64,000 nt of DNA from Hawksworthiomyces lignivorus (GCA_002917075.1 NTMA01000050.1:62001-126000), one strand, 5' to 3'; positions 11,746 through 23,334 are shown, counted from the first letter of the stretch. The notes: generated by a model from the sequence alone, not told the origin. Translations and numbers: made by a program.

Positions 11746-13276
11746 CTAGGCCTCAGTCCGGCCGTCGCGCTGCTGCAGCGCCCGCTCGTTGACGCCGCGG
11801 AACACCTTCTTGCCGACCTCGTAGCTGCTGATCATGATGGCGCAGGCCGGGGCGACCTTGAGGGTGCGGGGGATCCAGCCGCGGAAGAGGCCGGCGACGC
11901 CCTCGGTGCGGAAGATGTGCCACAGCAGCCGCGTCATGCTCCTCTCCTCGGGCATGGTGGCGGCGGTAGTAGTAGTGGTGGTGGTCGTCTGCGCGTCCCG
12001 GAAGACCTGGGTGCGAGTCTTGCCGACGTCAAAGGGCATAGTGGCGATAGACGCGGCAGCGCCGGAGATGGAGCCGGCGGCGAAGCTGTCGAGGAAGGTG
12101 TCCATGTGGTTCTGGCGGCTCTGGGAGCGGCGGCGGTCGCGCCCGCGCTGGCGCGAGCCGTCGAGGTCCAGCAGGCCGCCGCGGTCGCGGTCGCGGCTGC
12201 GGCCGCGGCGCCGCTCGCGCGCCTCGGTTAGCTGGCCGCGGGCGGCCTCGTAACCCCACCAGTACATGCCGGAGAAGGGCACGTCGCGCCACAGCGTCAG
12301 CGTGAGCCCGCGCCACAGCGACCGGTAGCCGTGAGCGGCCACCATGCCGCGCAGCCCCTGCAGCGTATCGCGCAGGGGCCCCGCCGGCGACGAGGCGCCC
12401 TGCGACGCCTGCAGCCGCGTGCGGAACAGCTCGATGGGGCTGACGGCGGCGGCGGCCAGGATGCGCGCAAACGAGCCCGCCACCAGCGGCACGTACTGGT
12501 CGGGCGCCGCGCGGGCGATAGGGCTGCGCGCGTCGTACCGCAGCCACTCGTAGCCCGTAAAGTAGATGACGTTAGCCGGGATCGACATGACCAGCGTCGG
12601 CGACAGCCCCCGCCACAGCGTCAGCATGCCCTCGTTGCGCGCAATCTTGCGCAGCCCGTCGATCGTCGAGTTGAACGTCTTCTGCTGCCGCTGCTCTACC
12701 GCGCAGTCGGCAAACGCCGTCGCTGTCGCTGCCTCTGCCTCTGCTGCCGCCTTGGTGATCGGCCCCGCCACGCAGATCTCCGTGTTGGCGTTCATGAAAA
12801 AGACCTCGCGGCAGCACGCCGTCACGCCGAGGTCTGTGGGCCGAAAGGTGCCGGGCGACGTGGCCACAATCTTTTGGAAATTCGCAGGGAGCCGCTCGAA
12901 GTCGACGACGGGATGTGATACGTTCTGGGACTGCAACCGAACACGGACCACGTCTAATGGCGTCACTAGAACAAAATACAGTCAGTATACACTTACACAC
13001 GTCATAGACAGAGTCCAGACAGAGCCAAGATACAAAGCAACACAGAGCACACGTACCGAGAAGCCCCGTCAAGAGGCTGCCTGTTGTTGCCGACAGCATC
13101 CTCTGCAGCACGGTTATCTCCGGCGGGTCGCTGCTCCCGGCAGAGGGGATGCTCTCCTTGGCCGTCGGAGGCGTAAACGGCATCGTCTCGCAGCCTTCAT
13201 CTTGCGGCGACATATGCACTAATCTCTCATGGTTCTGCCCGCCCGAGCTGTGTGAAGTAGTTGGGGCCATCGGCAA
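11746..13276 (-). CDS. Mitochondrial carrier, Mtm1/SLC25A39-SLC25A40 type
   Basis: Two exons, 13057-13276 and 11746-12965, with a 91-bp intron (GTACGT...TAG) inside the first carrier motif; 479 residues. Three mitochondrial-carrier repeats are visible through their P-x-[DE]-x-x-[RK] signatures: T-P-L-D-V-V-R (about 75), S-P-I-E-L-F-R in the middle, and M-P-F-D-V-G-K near the C-terminus. The long loop after the first signature, holding Cys124-Cys125-R-E-V-F-F and Cys138, marks the Mtm1/SLC25A39 subfamily of the inner membrane. That subfamily is linked to mitochondrial glutathione import and to manganese/iron handling. An Arg/Asp-rich insert lies between repeats 2 and 3. The start ATG at 13276 is the first in frame; a second Met at residue 22 is possible. 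The gene diverges from PRP3 across about 0.9 kb. Confidence 0.9.
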
Positions 13277-14192
13277 TGATGGCAGCAGAAGCTGGCCAGC
13301 GTCCGCTTCCCTTGTAGACGGTGGTGTGATAAAAGAGAGACTCGAAACGAGCCCTCTGGAAAAGGCGAAGATGAGCCTTTCCTCACAAATGAGAGAAATT
13401 TCCAGTTGAGAACTGCTTTGAAATAAACAATTGAAAGGATATCTATGACGAAAGGGATGATCAGAAGATCAAGAGCGAGGTTGAGGAGGTTGTCCGCGGA
13501 GATTGTGTATGGCCGACCGCGACCTTTTTTTTTTTCTTTTTTTTTTTTTTTTTGTTGGCTATTTTTTTTAATTGCTCTGCAACGGTTTCGGGGGGGTCAG
13601 GGAGGCAATCGCTGAAATTTTTCGGGGAGCTCTTTCCCTCTCTGCAGCCGAGCATTCAGCCGCCACTTGCCAGCAGTGACGTCGCCCCACAGCACCTTCC
13701 TGCATCAGATAAGATAAAGCCGTTATCGGACATGGCTACCAGCGGTTCCTATTTTGACAGAGTCACGTGTGCTTCAGGGAAAGCTACAGCAGAGTGAAGC
13801 CTATTCTGGTTAGGCAAAGAAATCCACTATGAGAAATCGTAGCCTCACAGGCAGCACGCGCAAAAACAACTGCACTGCAATCGAATTTCTTAAGATGCGA
13901 CCAGCCTTGATACCCTCTTGGCAATTCTATTAGATGCGGGATTCGAGATATATTCGATTATCTGAGTGCATTAAGAGACAGGCTGTCAGAAGGTCTGGTG
14001 ATTTGAATGAGAAAGAAAGGCCTCAGTTTCTCGACATTCTTTTTTTCGACGCGACGACCATCGAGCGACCTGCCTGGCATCAACTTCGCAGACACCCTCC
14101 GCGTCTTGGCCAGATAGCTATCTGTGCCTCTCGATCGCAGCAATACTAGCTATTCATTATCGAGCTTCAGATACATACACTCATCGCTTAAG
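13277..14192. promoter_or_regulatory. Divergent intergenic region between carrier and PRP3
   Basis: This 0.9-kb region must hold the promoters of both flanking divergent genes. It contains a T-rich tract near 13525-13570. The stretch just before PRP3 is open in the PRP3 frame from an ATG at 14124, but that extension looks like 5' leader. Confidence 0.5.
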
Positions 14193-15743
14193 ATGAGCTC
14201 GGCAGCAGAGAGGCTAGCTGCCTTGAAGGCGCGCGTCGCGGCTGCTGTCGCTGGCGGCCCCAACAGCAGCAGCAGCGGCGGCGGAGCTGGAGGAGCAGGT
14301 GGGAGCAGGAGACCTGGAGCCTTTGATGGCGGCGACCTGGCCAGCACGCGGACAAGCGGCCTGCCGCCGGCGGGTGGCCTGAACGTGCCGCTGCACCCGG
14401 CGCTGGAAGACCTCAACACGCGCAGCTTCGCGGCCAAGTCGACGTCCAAAGCTGGCGGGCGCGGCGGTCGGGGCGGCAAGGGCGCAGTTGTGAACCCGTA
14501 CCTCGATAACAGCAGCGCGGGGCCGGGCGGTAGCAGCAGAGAAGGAGGCGACGATGGGTCAGGTGCTGCGGCGCCCGCGGCGGCGGCGGGGCGGGAGCGG
14601 CAGCCGCGGCAGCTGGTGTTCAACCCCAAGGGCAAGTACGTGCAGCAGGGCAACGCGCTGCGGCGGCAGGCGGCGCTGGAGGCGATGAAGAAGCGGATCG
14701 CGGAGCAGGCGCGGCGGGCGGGCATGGACGAGATCCCCAGCGACAAGAACTTTGTGGTGGAGGCGCCGCCGGACGTGGAGTGGGTGGACCAGGGCTACTT
14801 TGCGCCGGGCAAGACGTACGCGGACCTGGGCACAGCGGGCTGCCTGGTCCTAGAGGGGGCGGGCGACGACAGCGGGGCAGGCGACGAGGGCATCGTGACG
14901 GACCGCGTGCAGCACCCGGTGCCGATCGAGCCGCCGCAGGACAAGCTGGTGCCGGCGCCCAAGCCCATGTACCTGACCAAGAAGGAGCAGAAAAAGGTGC
15001 GGCGGCAGCGGCGCATGGCGGAGCTCAAGGAGAACCAGGCCAAGATCCGCCTGGGCCTAATGCCGGCGCCGCCGCCCAAGGTCAAGCGGTCCAACCTGAT
15101 GCGCGTGCTCGGCGAGGAGGCCGTGCAGGACCCCACCGCCGTCGAGGCCCGCGTCAACCGCGAGATCGCCGGCCGCTTCGAGCGCCACATGGAGGCCAAC
15201 GAGGCCCGCCGCCTCACCCGCGAGCAGCGCCACGACAAGCTGGCCGCCAACCAGGTCAAGGACGCCGCCAAGGGCATCCGCATGCTCATCTTCAAGATCC
15301 CCTCGCTCGCCAACGGCCAGCACCGCTTCAAGATCTGGAAGAATGCCGAGCAGCTCGCCCTCACCGGCGTCTGCGTCATGCACCCCAAGGCCAGCCTCGT
15401 CGTCGTCGAGGGCGGCGAGCACAGCATCGCCAAGTACCGCAAGCTCATGCTCAACCGCATCGACTGGTCCCAGAACGTCCCCACCACCATCCCCACCCCG
15501 ACGCCCTCCGCCGTCGGCCGCGACGCCGCCGAGGCCGGCAAGGGCCCAGCCCGCGACTGGCTCGCCAGCGAGAGCGAGACCCTGCCCAACAACCACATCA
15601 CCCTGCTCTTCGACGGCGAGACAAAGGGCCGCGCCTTCCGCAAGTGGTCCAGCAAGATCTGCGACACCGACCGCGAGGCCTTTGACTTTCTCAGCCGCAC
15701 AAAGCTCGAGAGCTTCTGGACCCAGGCCAGGTCGAGCTCATGA
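14193..15743 (+). CDS. PRP3: U4/U6 small nuclear ribonucleoprotein Prp3
   Basis: Single exon, 516 residues. Prp3 binds U4/U6 and helps assemble the U4/U6.U5 tri-snRNP in the nucleus. The N-terminal third is low complexity (Gly, Ser, Ala). The conserved PRP3 domain runs from about 145 (L-V-F-N-P-K-G-K-Y) through E-W-V-D-Q, P-M-Y-L-T-K-K-E-Q-K-K and R-L-G-L-M-P-A-P-P-P-K-V to about 370. The C-terminal DUF1115 domain then runs from about 385 (K-I-W-K-N-A-E-Q-L) to the end, with C-V-M-H-P and E-G-G-E-H-S-I-A-K-Y. I chose the ATG at 14193 (M-S-S-A-A-E-R-L) because an in-frame ATG at 14124 adds 23 unremarkable residues. A long antisense frame at 14795-15700 is a composition shadow. Confidence 0.95.
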   Translation: MSSAAERLAALKARVAAAVAGGPNSSSSGGGAGGAGGSRRPGAFDGGDLASTRTSGLPPAGGLNVPLHPALEDLNTRSFAAKSTSKAGGRGGRGGKGAVVNPYLDNSSAGPGGSSREGGDDGSGAAAPAAAAGRERQPRQLVFNPKGKYVQQGNALRRQAALEAMKKRIAEQARRAGMDEIPSDKNFVVEAPPDVEWVDQGYFAPGKTYADLGTAGCLVLEGAGDDSGAGDEGIVTDRVQHPVPIEPPQDKLVPAPKPMYLTKKEQKKVRRQRRMAELKENQAKIRLGLMPAPPPKVKRSNLMRVLGEEAVQDPTAVEARVNREIAGRFERHMEANEARRLTREQRHDKLAANQVKDAAKGIRMLIFKIPSLANGQHRFKIWKNAEQLALTGVCVMHPKASLVVVEGGEHSIAKYRKLMLNRIDWSQNVPTTIPTPTPSAVGRDAAEAGKGPARDWLASESETLPNNHITLLFDGETKGRAFRKWSSKICDTDREAFDFLSRTKLESFWTQARSSS

Positions 15744-16418
15744 GAAGGCCGAGGAGCAGAATGGAAGGCACATATACGGGCGAGAGGGTTCGAGGCTACT
15801 CTTCATGGGTTTGTTTTTGCCACCCCATTCTGGGGGGGCAACCTTCTACAGCGTGGCGTTTTGGGCACAGGATCTGGGAAGTCGGTTCAACAGGGAGCAT
15901 TAAAGAGGACTTAAAATTATCCATGTATTTTAAAAGCTAGATTCAAACACGTTTTTATACCATATTCGCATGACAGAGTGCATTTTAAATGCTGTCTTGA
16001 TGACCCAGTGTTTACAATGTATGGTTTGCTTTGTGTGGGCTGGCAGACAAGGCCAGCGAGCCTTGTTCCGCAGAGGGCTCTAGCTAGCAGTAAACCCCCC
16101 ACTAAAACGTATCGGCAGCTTGCGATACGCCTTTCGTTAGCGCCATTTTGCCGGACCTGAGGCATCGACTGCCTGCCGAATTACTCACATCGGCTCTTGT
16201 CCATTCGTCTTTCATGCTTCAGATCCGCAATTTTTTTTTTTCCATGTGCGAGGAGACAGTCATAATTTTCTTCTAATTTTCAAATTAGCGTTACTTGAAC
16301 TCTTTTAGACTTTAGAAGGACTAGAGTAAAGGCCCCGGATGTTCGCGTAGGCCGCGGAACTGCAGCGTCTCTTTTGGATTTGTCATCTTGTCTCAGGCCG
16401 TTTAGAATCTCAGCAGCA
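15744..16418. other. Intergenic, PRP3 3' end and F-box gene 5' leader
   Basis: Tandem plus-strand genes with 0.7 kb between them. Only short ORFs are present, and a T-rich tract near 16230 lies in the presumed promoter of the F-box gene. Confidence 0.5.
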
Positions 16419-18471
16419 ATGTCCCAACCAGCACCACCAGGAGGCGGCGGAGGGGGAGGCCGTGACATGACATCGGAGCTGGAGTCGTTCCGGCAGCAGT
16501 GGCGTGCAGAAGTAAAGGCCAAGACGGGAGGATCGGGGAGCGTTCAGGAGGGCACCAGCAGAGGCGGCGCGGCGTCCACCGCCTCAGCTTCCGATGCTGC
16601 CGCATCGTCTTCGTCACAGCCGCAGATCCAGCCGCGGCACCAGCCGCAGCACCACCACCAACAGCAGCAACAGCAGCATCAGCATCAGCATCAGCACCAG
16701 CACCAGCACCAGCACACAATACCAAGGGGCCCGCCACGACGTGGCAGCGCAAGCGCGGGTGCAGGCGCAAGCGCAGCACACGCACCGCAGACGCCGACAA
16801 AGCTGCTCTCTGCGGGCAAGAGGAAGCCCTACCTGCCAGACAGGGACGACGACTACTTCCAGCCGCGGACCTTTGACGACATCCCAGAGGAGGGCAAGAA
16901 CAGCGGCAGCCTCCCGGCCCACCAGGTGGCCGAGGACGAAGCGGCACAGGCACAGAACCGGGAGCCCCAGTCGGCTCTCGAGCACTATGAGAAGGCAGTA
17001 GAGAAGGAGGCCCAGGGCAGCCTAGGTGACAGTCTCCGGCTGTACCGGAAAGCATTTCGGGTGAGTGTTTGTTGAGGAACCTATGATTGACTTTGCCACT
17101 GTGTACGACTCATGTATCTAACTCCGCCCCTCCGTTCAGATGGACAGTGCTGTGGATAAGAAGTACAAGAACAAGCACTACCCGGCTCCTGCCGGCGCGA
17201 GTGCTGGAGCCACAGCATCGGGCGCAGCAGGCCCGGGCAAGCATGCGGCTGCCGCGCCGTCGTCTGCTGCGGCAGGCAAGGCGGCCGCAGCGGAGGGGGC
17301 CTCGCCGGCGCCGACGCTCAAGGAGCTGATCGCGTCGTTTGCGGGCTTGTCGATCGAGGCGGCGCCGCCGCCGGTGGAGGGCATGCCGGCGGAGCCGTGC
17401 CTGCTGGCGCAGCTGCCGGACGAGATCCTGGTGCACGTGCTGCGGGACGTGGCGGTGGCGGACGTGGGCGACTTTGTGCGGCTGGCGCAGGTGTGCAAGA
17501 AGCTGGCGTTTCTGGTGGCGACCGAGGACCAGATCTGGCGCCGCGTGTGCGTGGGCGCCGAGTTTGGCTTCGCCGCCATGCACCGCGCCTGGCAGACGAC
17601 CATTGCGTGGGCGCCGCTGCCGGGGGTGCCGCGGCGCAGCCCGGCCGCGCAGGAGGCGGACAGCCTGGCGACGACGCTGGCGCTGCGGACGATGTCGGCC
17701 GCGGGTGGCGGTGGCAGTGGTCAGCACCACCACGAGCCCGTGTACCCGTCGTGGCAGCGCATGTTCCGGCTGCGGCCGCGCGTGCGCTTCAACGGCTGCT
17801 ACATCAGCACGGTCAACTACATCCGGCCGGGCCAGGCGTCGGTCAACCTCATCACCTGGAACAGCCCCGTGCACATTGTGACCTACTTCCGCTACCTGCG
17901 CTTCTTCCGCGACGGCACCGTCATCAGCCTGCTGACCACCACCGAGCCCGCCGACGTCGTCTCCCACATGACCAAGGAGATGCTCGCCCTGCACCAGGGC
18001 GGCGCCATGCCCCACCTGCCGTCCATTGTCATGCAGAACGCCTACCGCGGCCGCTGGCACATGTCCGGCATCGCCGACGGCGACGAGGACGACGAGGACG
18101 AGGCGGCTGGCGGCGGCGATGCGGCCGCTGCGCTGCTCCTAGGACAGCACGACGCCAGGGGCAGTCTGCCGCCGACGGCCCGCGACGGGGCCGCGCCCGA
18201 GCCGGCGCCGGCGCTGTCGCCCTTCTCGTCGCTGGCGGCGGCTACCGAGGCCGAGAGCAACCTCGTCGTCGAGACGGAGGGCGTCGGCAAGTACTACTAC
18301 CGCATGGAGCTCGCCTTTCGCACGGCCGGCAAGAGCACGCGCAACAACAAGCTCAACTGGCGCGGGTTCTACAGCTACAACACGCTGACCGATGACTGGG
18401 CCGAGTTCGGGCTGAAGAACGACCGGCCCTTTTTCTTCAGCCGCGTGAAGAGCTACGGCGTTGGGGAATGA
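16419..18471 (+). CDS. F-box protein, FBXO9/Pof7/Hrt3-like
   Basis: Two exons, 16419-17060 and 17140-18471, with a 79-bp intron (GTGAGT...CAG, phase 0); 657 residues. F-box proteins of this type are substrate receptors of SCF ubiquitin ligases. The N-terminal half is low complexity with an alternating His/Gln run (about residues 75-100). A short TPR-like helix pair follows (A-L-E-H-Y-E-K-A-V...S-L-R-L-Y-R-K-A, about 186-213). The F-box begins near 304 (Q-L-P-D-E-I-L-V-H-V-L-R). The C-terminal part shows the FBX9 signature: W-Q-R-M-F, R-F-N-G-C-Y-I-S, Y-F-R-Y-L-R-F-F-R-D-G-T-V-I, R-G-R-W-H-M-S-G, L-N-W-R-G-F-Y-S-Y and W-A-E-F. An acidic, Ala-rich insert interrupts the C-terminal domain near 530-580. 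The ATG at 16419 is preferred over the upstream in-frame codon at 16374. Confidence 0.93.
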
Positions 18472-20069
18472 GTGGCGCGGCTTGTATCTGGAGGTGAACG
18501 GGACTTGCTACATTTTTGATGCGTTAATTCTGAATCTAGCTGTGAAATTTTTCTCGCATTATTTCAATTCGCAGATTCTTATCCTGACTTTGGCACCTCT
18601 TTTACAGTATATCTAGGTATCTAGAGAAGGCAATTTCCGCGAATGCGACATCAAAACACTCTGAGAATATTTCGGCTATTACTTCGGCATTGCAAGTTTT
18701 ATATTTGTGAACCAAATTTACGCCTTCAGGGCTCAAAATAAAGAAAAGAAAGGTTATTCGGTCCTTCTTCAGTAGTCAAAGAATACTACAACACCAACCA
18801 GTGCCACATATCTTATGTCTTCAAGAGAAATACTCGCCGCGTCGGTTGTACAAGTAGTGACTAGAGTATCTACAGCTTTGGTTTAGATGCCGAGCCTATG
18901 TATGCAAATCTGTTTGCTACATCTAGGTATTGCTTTCCATCAAAGACACTGCTAGATCAAGTCTATGTCGGACGATTTTCTATCTAGTCTTATTATTTCA
19001 CGTATTCTTCGTCTTTCCTTGCCGCAATCCATGTCTGTACAACAAGATCAAAAAGAATCCCATTCGAACATTCATTTTCACACATGCAGCTATGAAATAG
19101 CCAAATGGACCAGGGTCTGAGCAGGTATGGACATGATAGGTAACGAAAGAATACAAAGGACACCGCCAGTTTCCAAGGCGTTCACAGCAATTTTAGGCTC
19201 GCTGAAGGCTCTCTTCAAGGTGAATTAATGAGCCTCGAGCGAGCCTAAAATTGCTGTGAATTTTGCGAGCCCCACAACCCGAGCCCTATATTAGAGATTT
19301 CAAAAATTGTAAAGGCTCGTAAGGTTCTTCGAGGCTCTCCTCTCTTGTAGAAAACTGTTCTATTTACGTTCAGGAAAATAAAACATTAAGAAACTTTCAC
19401 AACTAGCCTACAACGGCTGGAGGTGTCTATTCCAACTTGGATGAGTTTCGACGGACGAGATGTGGTATAAAACCAACCTCTTAATATATTCCTTTTTTTT
19501 TTCTGGCAAGAATACACGTAATTGTGCTGGGTTCTGTATCTCGTACTGAAATAGCCTTGAGAAGAGCAACAGTGGCAGCCTCGCATGAAGACTATTTACT
19601 CGTGCTTCGCAAACTCCTCCTTTTCGTCCTTTTTCTTGTTTCCCCTAATATCCGCATTTACTCAATATTCCCTCTAGATTTTATGCCTAGAACTGCTGCC
19701 AATACGATTTCAAGGCAAATAACGAGAATGGAGAAACTCCCTGGGAAAGCGTCATCACGTATCGTTTCCATTCTGTATTGAGCAAGCTTTGCATCCAACC
19801 CCATCAGTCTGCGGCGCCACACCACAACTGTGCAGCGCATCGCTGCGCGCCTGGCGGGCGAATATCTCAAATCGCCTCCGGCACACTGAGTTATCTCGGC
19901 TCAGCGCTGACCTGCTCTGTTTTCGGGTTCGTTTTTGGCCGCTGCCAGGGCTTCGGCTCGCAAGGATGCCGGCTGTCTTTGCGAGGCATCTCTCGTTACC
20001 GTGGCGCGGAGATTGACGACGACGTCGTCGTAATCGCTGTCGTTGTCGTCATGTTTTTTTTATTCTTCT
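18472..20069. other. Convergent intergenic region with a hairpin repeat
   Basis: This 1.6 kb lies between two convergent genes and has no convincing ORF. It contains the inverted repeat listed separately at 19181-19260 and several nearby fragments of its AGGCTCG core. Confidence 0.6.
19181..19260. repeat. Near-perfect inverted repeat, possible MITE-like hairpin
   Basis: Arms at 19181-19203 and 19238-19260 are perfect 23-bp reverse complements (outer end TTCACAGCAA, inner end GGCTCGCT). Extending inward to 19211 and 19230 adds eight bases with two mismatches, giving 31-bp arms around an 18-nt loop. Downstream, to about 19340, are degenerate copies of the inner core (GCGAGCC, GGCTCG, GAGGCTC). 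No coding capacity or clear target-site duplication is visible. Confidence 0.75.
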
Positions 20070-21807
20070 TCACGGCCACATCCCCTCGGGGTTGATGTTG
20101 GGCTGCCGCCCCACCACCGCGCTGAGGCCGTCGCGGTACTCGTCGCCCAGCTGGTCCGTCACGAGCGAGGGCCCGGCCTCGGGCAGCGTGCCGCGGCGCA
20201 GGGCCAGCCCCCAGCTGAAGCTGCTGCGCACGGCGCCGTAGAACCACGAGCTGTGCGCGAGCACCTCCCAGTCGACGAGCGCCTGCTGGTCCCACGTGAG
20301 CGCCCCCAGGGCGGCGCGCTCCCCGTCGCCGCCGCCGTCTGCCAGCAGGTCCTCTTTGGTGAAGACCCGCAGGCCGGCGGCGGCGGCGTCCTGGCGGAAG
20401 AGCGCGCGGTGCTCGGGCGAGCCCGTCGCCAGGTACACGGCGGTCAGGTTGCGGCGCAGCGCCTCGGCGATGAAGAAGGGCGCCTGCTCTTCGTAGCCGG
20501 GCCAGCCGGCCTTGACCGCGTCGGCGGCCACACGCATGTGCACGCCTAGGAAGGCGCCCGGCACGAGCCGGCCGGGGCCCAGATGGTTGGCCCGTGCAGG
20601 GGCGGCGGCGGCTGCAGTAACGTGTGACGGGGCACCCGGCGGCAGAAGAAGCAGGCTGTCGGCCACGACCGGGCGCCCCAGCTGCTGCTCCAGGCCCCAC
20701 AGCACGGAGGCGGCCAGCCGCCGCGTCGCCGCCGGCGCGCGGAACAGCCGCGGAAAAGCGCGGCCAAACGCCGGCGAGTTGCACGCCGCCTCGCGGTTCC
20801 ACTGCGCCAGCACCATGTTCTGCCACACGCGCACGGGCGCGGCGGCCGACACGTTGGGCGCCGTCCGGGCCAGCCAGGCGTCAAAGGCCTCGCGCCACCC
20901 CGTCGGGTCCACCAGCAGGTACTTGCGCATGGGAAACGCCTTGATGTCGACCGGCGCCAGGTGCGGCGACCGCTCGTCCGTCGGCGGCGGCAGGCCGGGG
21001 ACTTCCGCGTCCGAGACGACGGCGCGCATCTGCGGGCACACCTGGCGCCACGATGCAAGAAAGTAGTCGACGTCAAAGAGGCTCGACAGGTCGACAGAGT
21101 GCTCCTGGCTGCCGAGGTCGATGAGGTCGTCGGAGCGGGCCCCGAGACGGGGGAGGATGATTGTCGTGGCTAGAGGGGAGCGGGTCGAGTCAGCTCTGGT
21201 ATGAGGGACAAGAGAGAAGAGGGAGGGACAGAGGAGACAGCACAAACCTCCTGCTTCTATCGCATAGCGTACACAATTTAGCCACATGTTGCCCACATTC
21301 CCGATGCCGCCCACGACTGTATCGCAGTGCCACACTAGCCCTTCTTGGAACTTCGTCTCCTTGCATTTCTGGCGGATGGGCTCCGGGTCCAGCACGCCCT
21401 CGACCGGATTACGCAGGACAGCATCTATATACTGCTCCTTGGACAGCCGATTTTGCAAAGGCTGCAAGACCTCAGCTGGAAGCATGGTTGATGACTGGTC
21501 GACATGGCTCGAGGAGACTGACAAGACCACGAGCAAGACCAACCCGATGGCGGTGCAGACTAGGAACCGCGTGAAGCGGTTGCGCCGCCAGAATTTCTCG
21601 AATTGGATTGGAAATATTGGCGTTGTTGCTGTTGCTTCTGTTGTCTCGTCTGTCGCCAGGGCTGTGTAAGAAACCCTGTTAGTGATAGCAGCCCGAAGTA
21701 CAGTAATTTGCCGAGCAAAGACCATATTCATAGACGTCGTCAATGTTGTCGTCAATATCATGGAGTCTGATCGGATTGAGGGCGACGGCGGTAGTGACAC
21801 TTTGCAT
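20070..21807 (-). CDS. Type II membrane protein, O-fucosyltransferase-like
   Basis: Proposed exons 21723-21807, 21248-21661 and 20070-21169; 532 residues. The second intron (78 bp, GTTTGT...CTAG) is a multiple of three without stops, so it also reads through. The first intron (61 bp) has a CTAAC branch site and TTACACAG acceptor but a weak GTCTTT donor. The protein has a short acidic cytosolic N-terminus, a basic stretch W-R-R-N-R-F-T-R, one membrane segment (about 61-77) and a lumenal domain. That domain contains G-G-I-G-N-V-G-N-M, I-L-P-R-L-G and F-L-G-V-H-M-R, which resemble the donor-binding parts of GDP-fucose protein O-fucosyltransferases. It is probably a Golgi or ER glycosyltransferase of the fungal O-FucT-like group. 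The acceptor is unknown. If intron 1 is not removed, a different start at 21818 gives about 556 residues. Confidence 0.72.
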
Positions 21808-23334
21808 TGAATTCCCACATGAATTTTGTACCGAGATAGGGGTCAGCATAACCCTGGAGTCGCCTGGATGACGGTCTGGGCAAAGCGAGTTGAAGCGTCT
21901 TTCCTTCTCCTTTAGCACGAGGCAATATGAGAAGAGCGATTGTTTCTATCCGCAGCACGGGTAAGACGCTAGGCCAGCCAGCTTGATCACTAATGTGCCT
22001 CGACCGGAAAGCGTGTTGCCAAAAATCAAAGAGACTGAGGGGAAAAAAAAGGATATTAAAAAACCAAAAATACTGATACTACACGAATAATTACGCCATG
22101 GAGAAGAAAGAAACAACCACGGACAAGCAGCACAAGGCAGCAGTCATAAATGAATACGAACATATGAACGTGGCTCCCGATACGAGGACGGGCCAGTCTA
22201 GCATCCAGAATTATGAGGAAGACCGCCTTGGCCCTGTTCTCCGTCGTCCCCCTTCATTTTATTTTAGCAGAGGGTCAGGCGCGCGCTCCCGTGGTCCTCT
22301 ACGAGGCATAACACTTCAAAGTAATTTTAGTCATTTTTAAATATTTTGGCTGTTTTGGTATTGTAGTTGTATTAGGGTCTTCGTTTGACATTTTGCTGCG
22401 TCGTAAGTTCTGTTTGCGTGGGACCAGAGGCTTTCGTTGAGGTGAGGTTAGAGTGTTGTCCAATCATCGCTGGGGGTTTTTCAACTAACACGATCTAGCC
22501 GCGCGTCCCATTCAATGGTACAGTCGCATCTCTTGAGACTGTCCCTGGACTTACTTGTTAGGGGGAGCCTGGGCAAGAACGACATGTCCTCTGATGAAAT
22601 AAAAATAAAATAAACTAGAGTTTTGTGAAACTTTTTCTTTTTGAAAGAGGGGGGGGGAGGAGAAAAAAAAATGTAGACATAGCTGGCAATGCAGTTAGCG
22701 CTCGGCCAGGAAGTGCGAGAATTCTAAGCGCCCCGTTAGGAAATATATCAAGGTACCTCAGTTGACTGCCTTCTCGTGGACAGGAGAGGCAGGATAGAGA
22801 AAAGAAGCGCTATAAGCAAATAGAGGTGGACTATCACATTTTATGTCCTTGTCTACCCGTTCTAGACAGAGTTACGGAGCATACAGAGCGGACTGTCCTT
22901 AACCAAAAAGAGTGCTCCCAACTCTGCTTCGCTCGCTGTCCTCTATCTCGACCACTTTAATACCGACCAGCTCGTCCTCTTCCTCGTTCTTGTCCTCTTT
23001 TTTTTCTTTTTTCTTTATTTATTTATTTATTTTTAAATATATATATATATCGTGTGCTATTTTCTGCTAAAGGGGGAGAATTTACTGTACGATTGCACTA
23101 CTCGTGCTTAGAGATCAAACGGTACATCTCCCTTTTAGCGTATGTGGTTGATAACGAGTGTGCTTTCAGGGACCGGAAGTTGTCGCTGGTGGGGACGAAA
23201 ATTGGCTTCAGGGCAGCGACACACGAACTTTGGGTAGAAATTGAAGCCGCGAGGAACTGAAGGGGTAAATACAACCAAATAATTCTGGAGTTGATCAGTG
23301 AAGGTTGAGGCGAAAACACACAGCAGAAATCATT
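21808..23334. other. Intergenic, no gene recognised
   Basis: This holds the 5' region of the O-fucosyltransferase-like gene and the upstream region of the tRNA. There are T/A-rich simple tracts, a (TTTA)n/(TA)n microsatellite at about 22990-23050, and a TACGGAGCA element at 22873-22881. The ORFs are short and without resemblance. Confidence 0.5.

Noticed and set aside
14795..15700. 301-codon ORF antisense to PRP3
   Set aside because: It mirrors the G/C third-position bias of PRP3; no family resemblance.
15781..15800. Box B-like GGTTCGAGGC after PRP3
   Set aside because: No matching A box, acceptor stem or cloverleaf around it.
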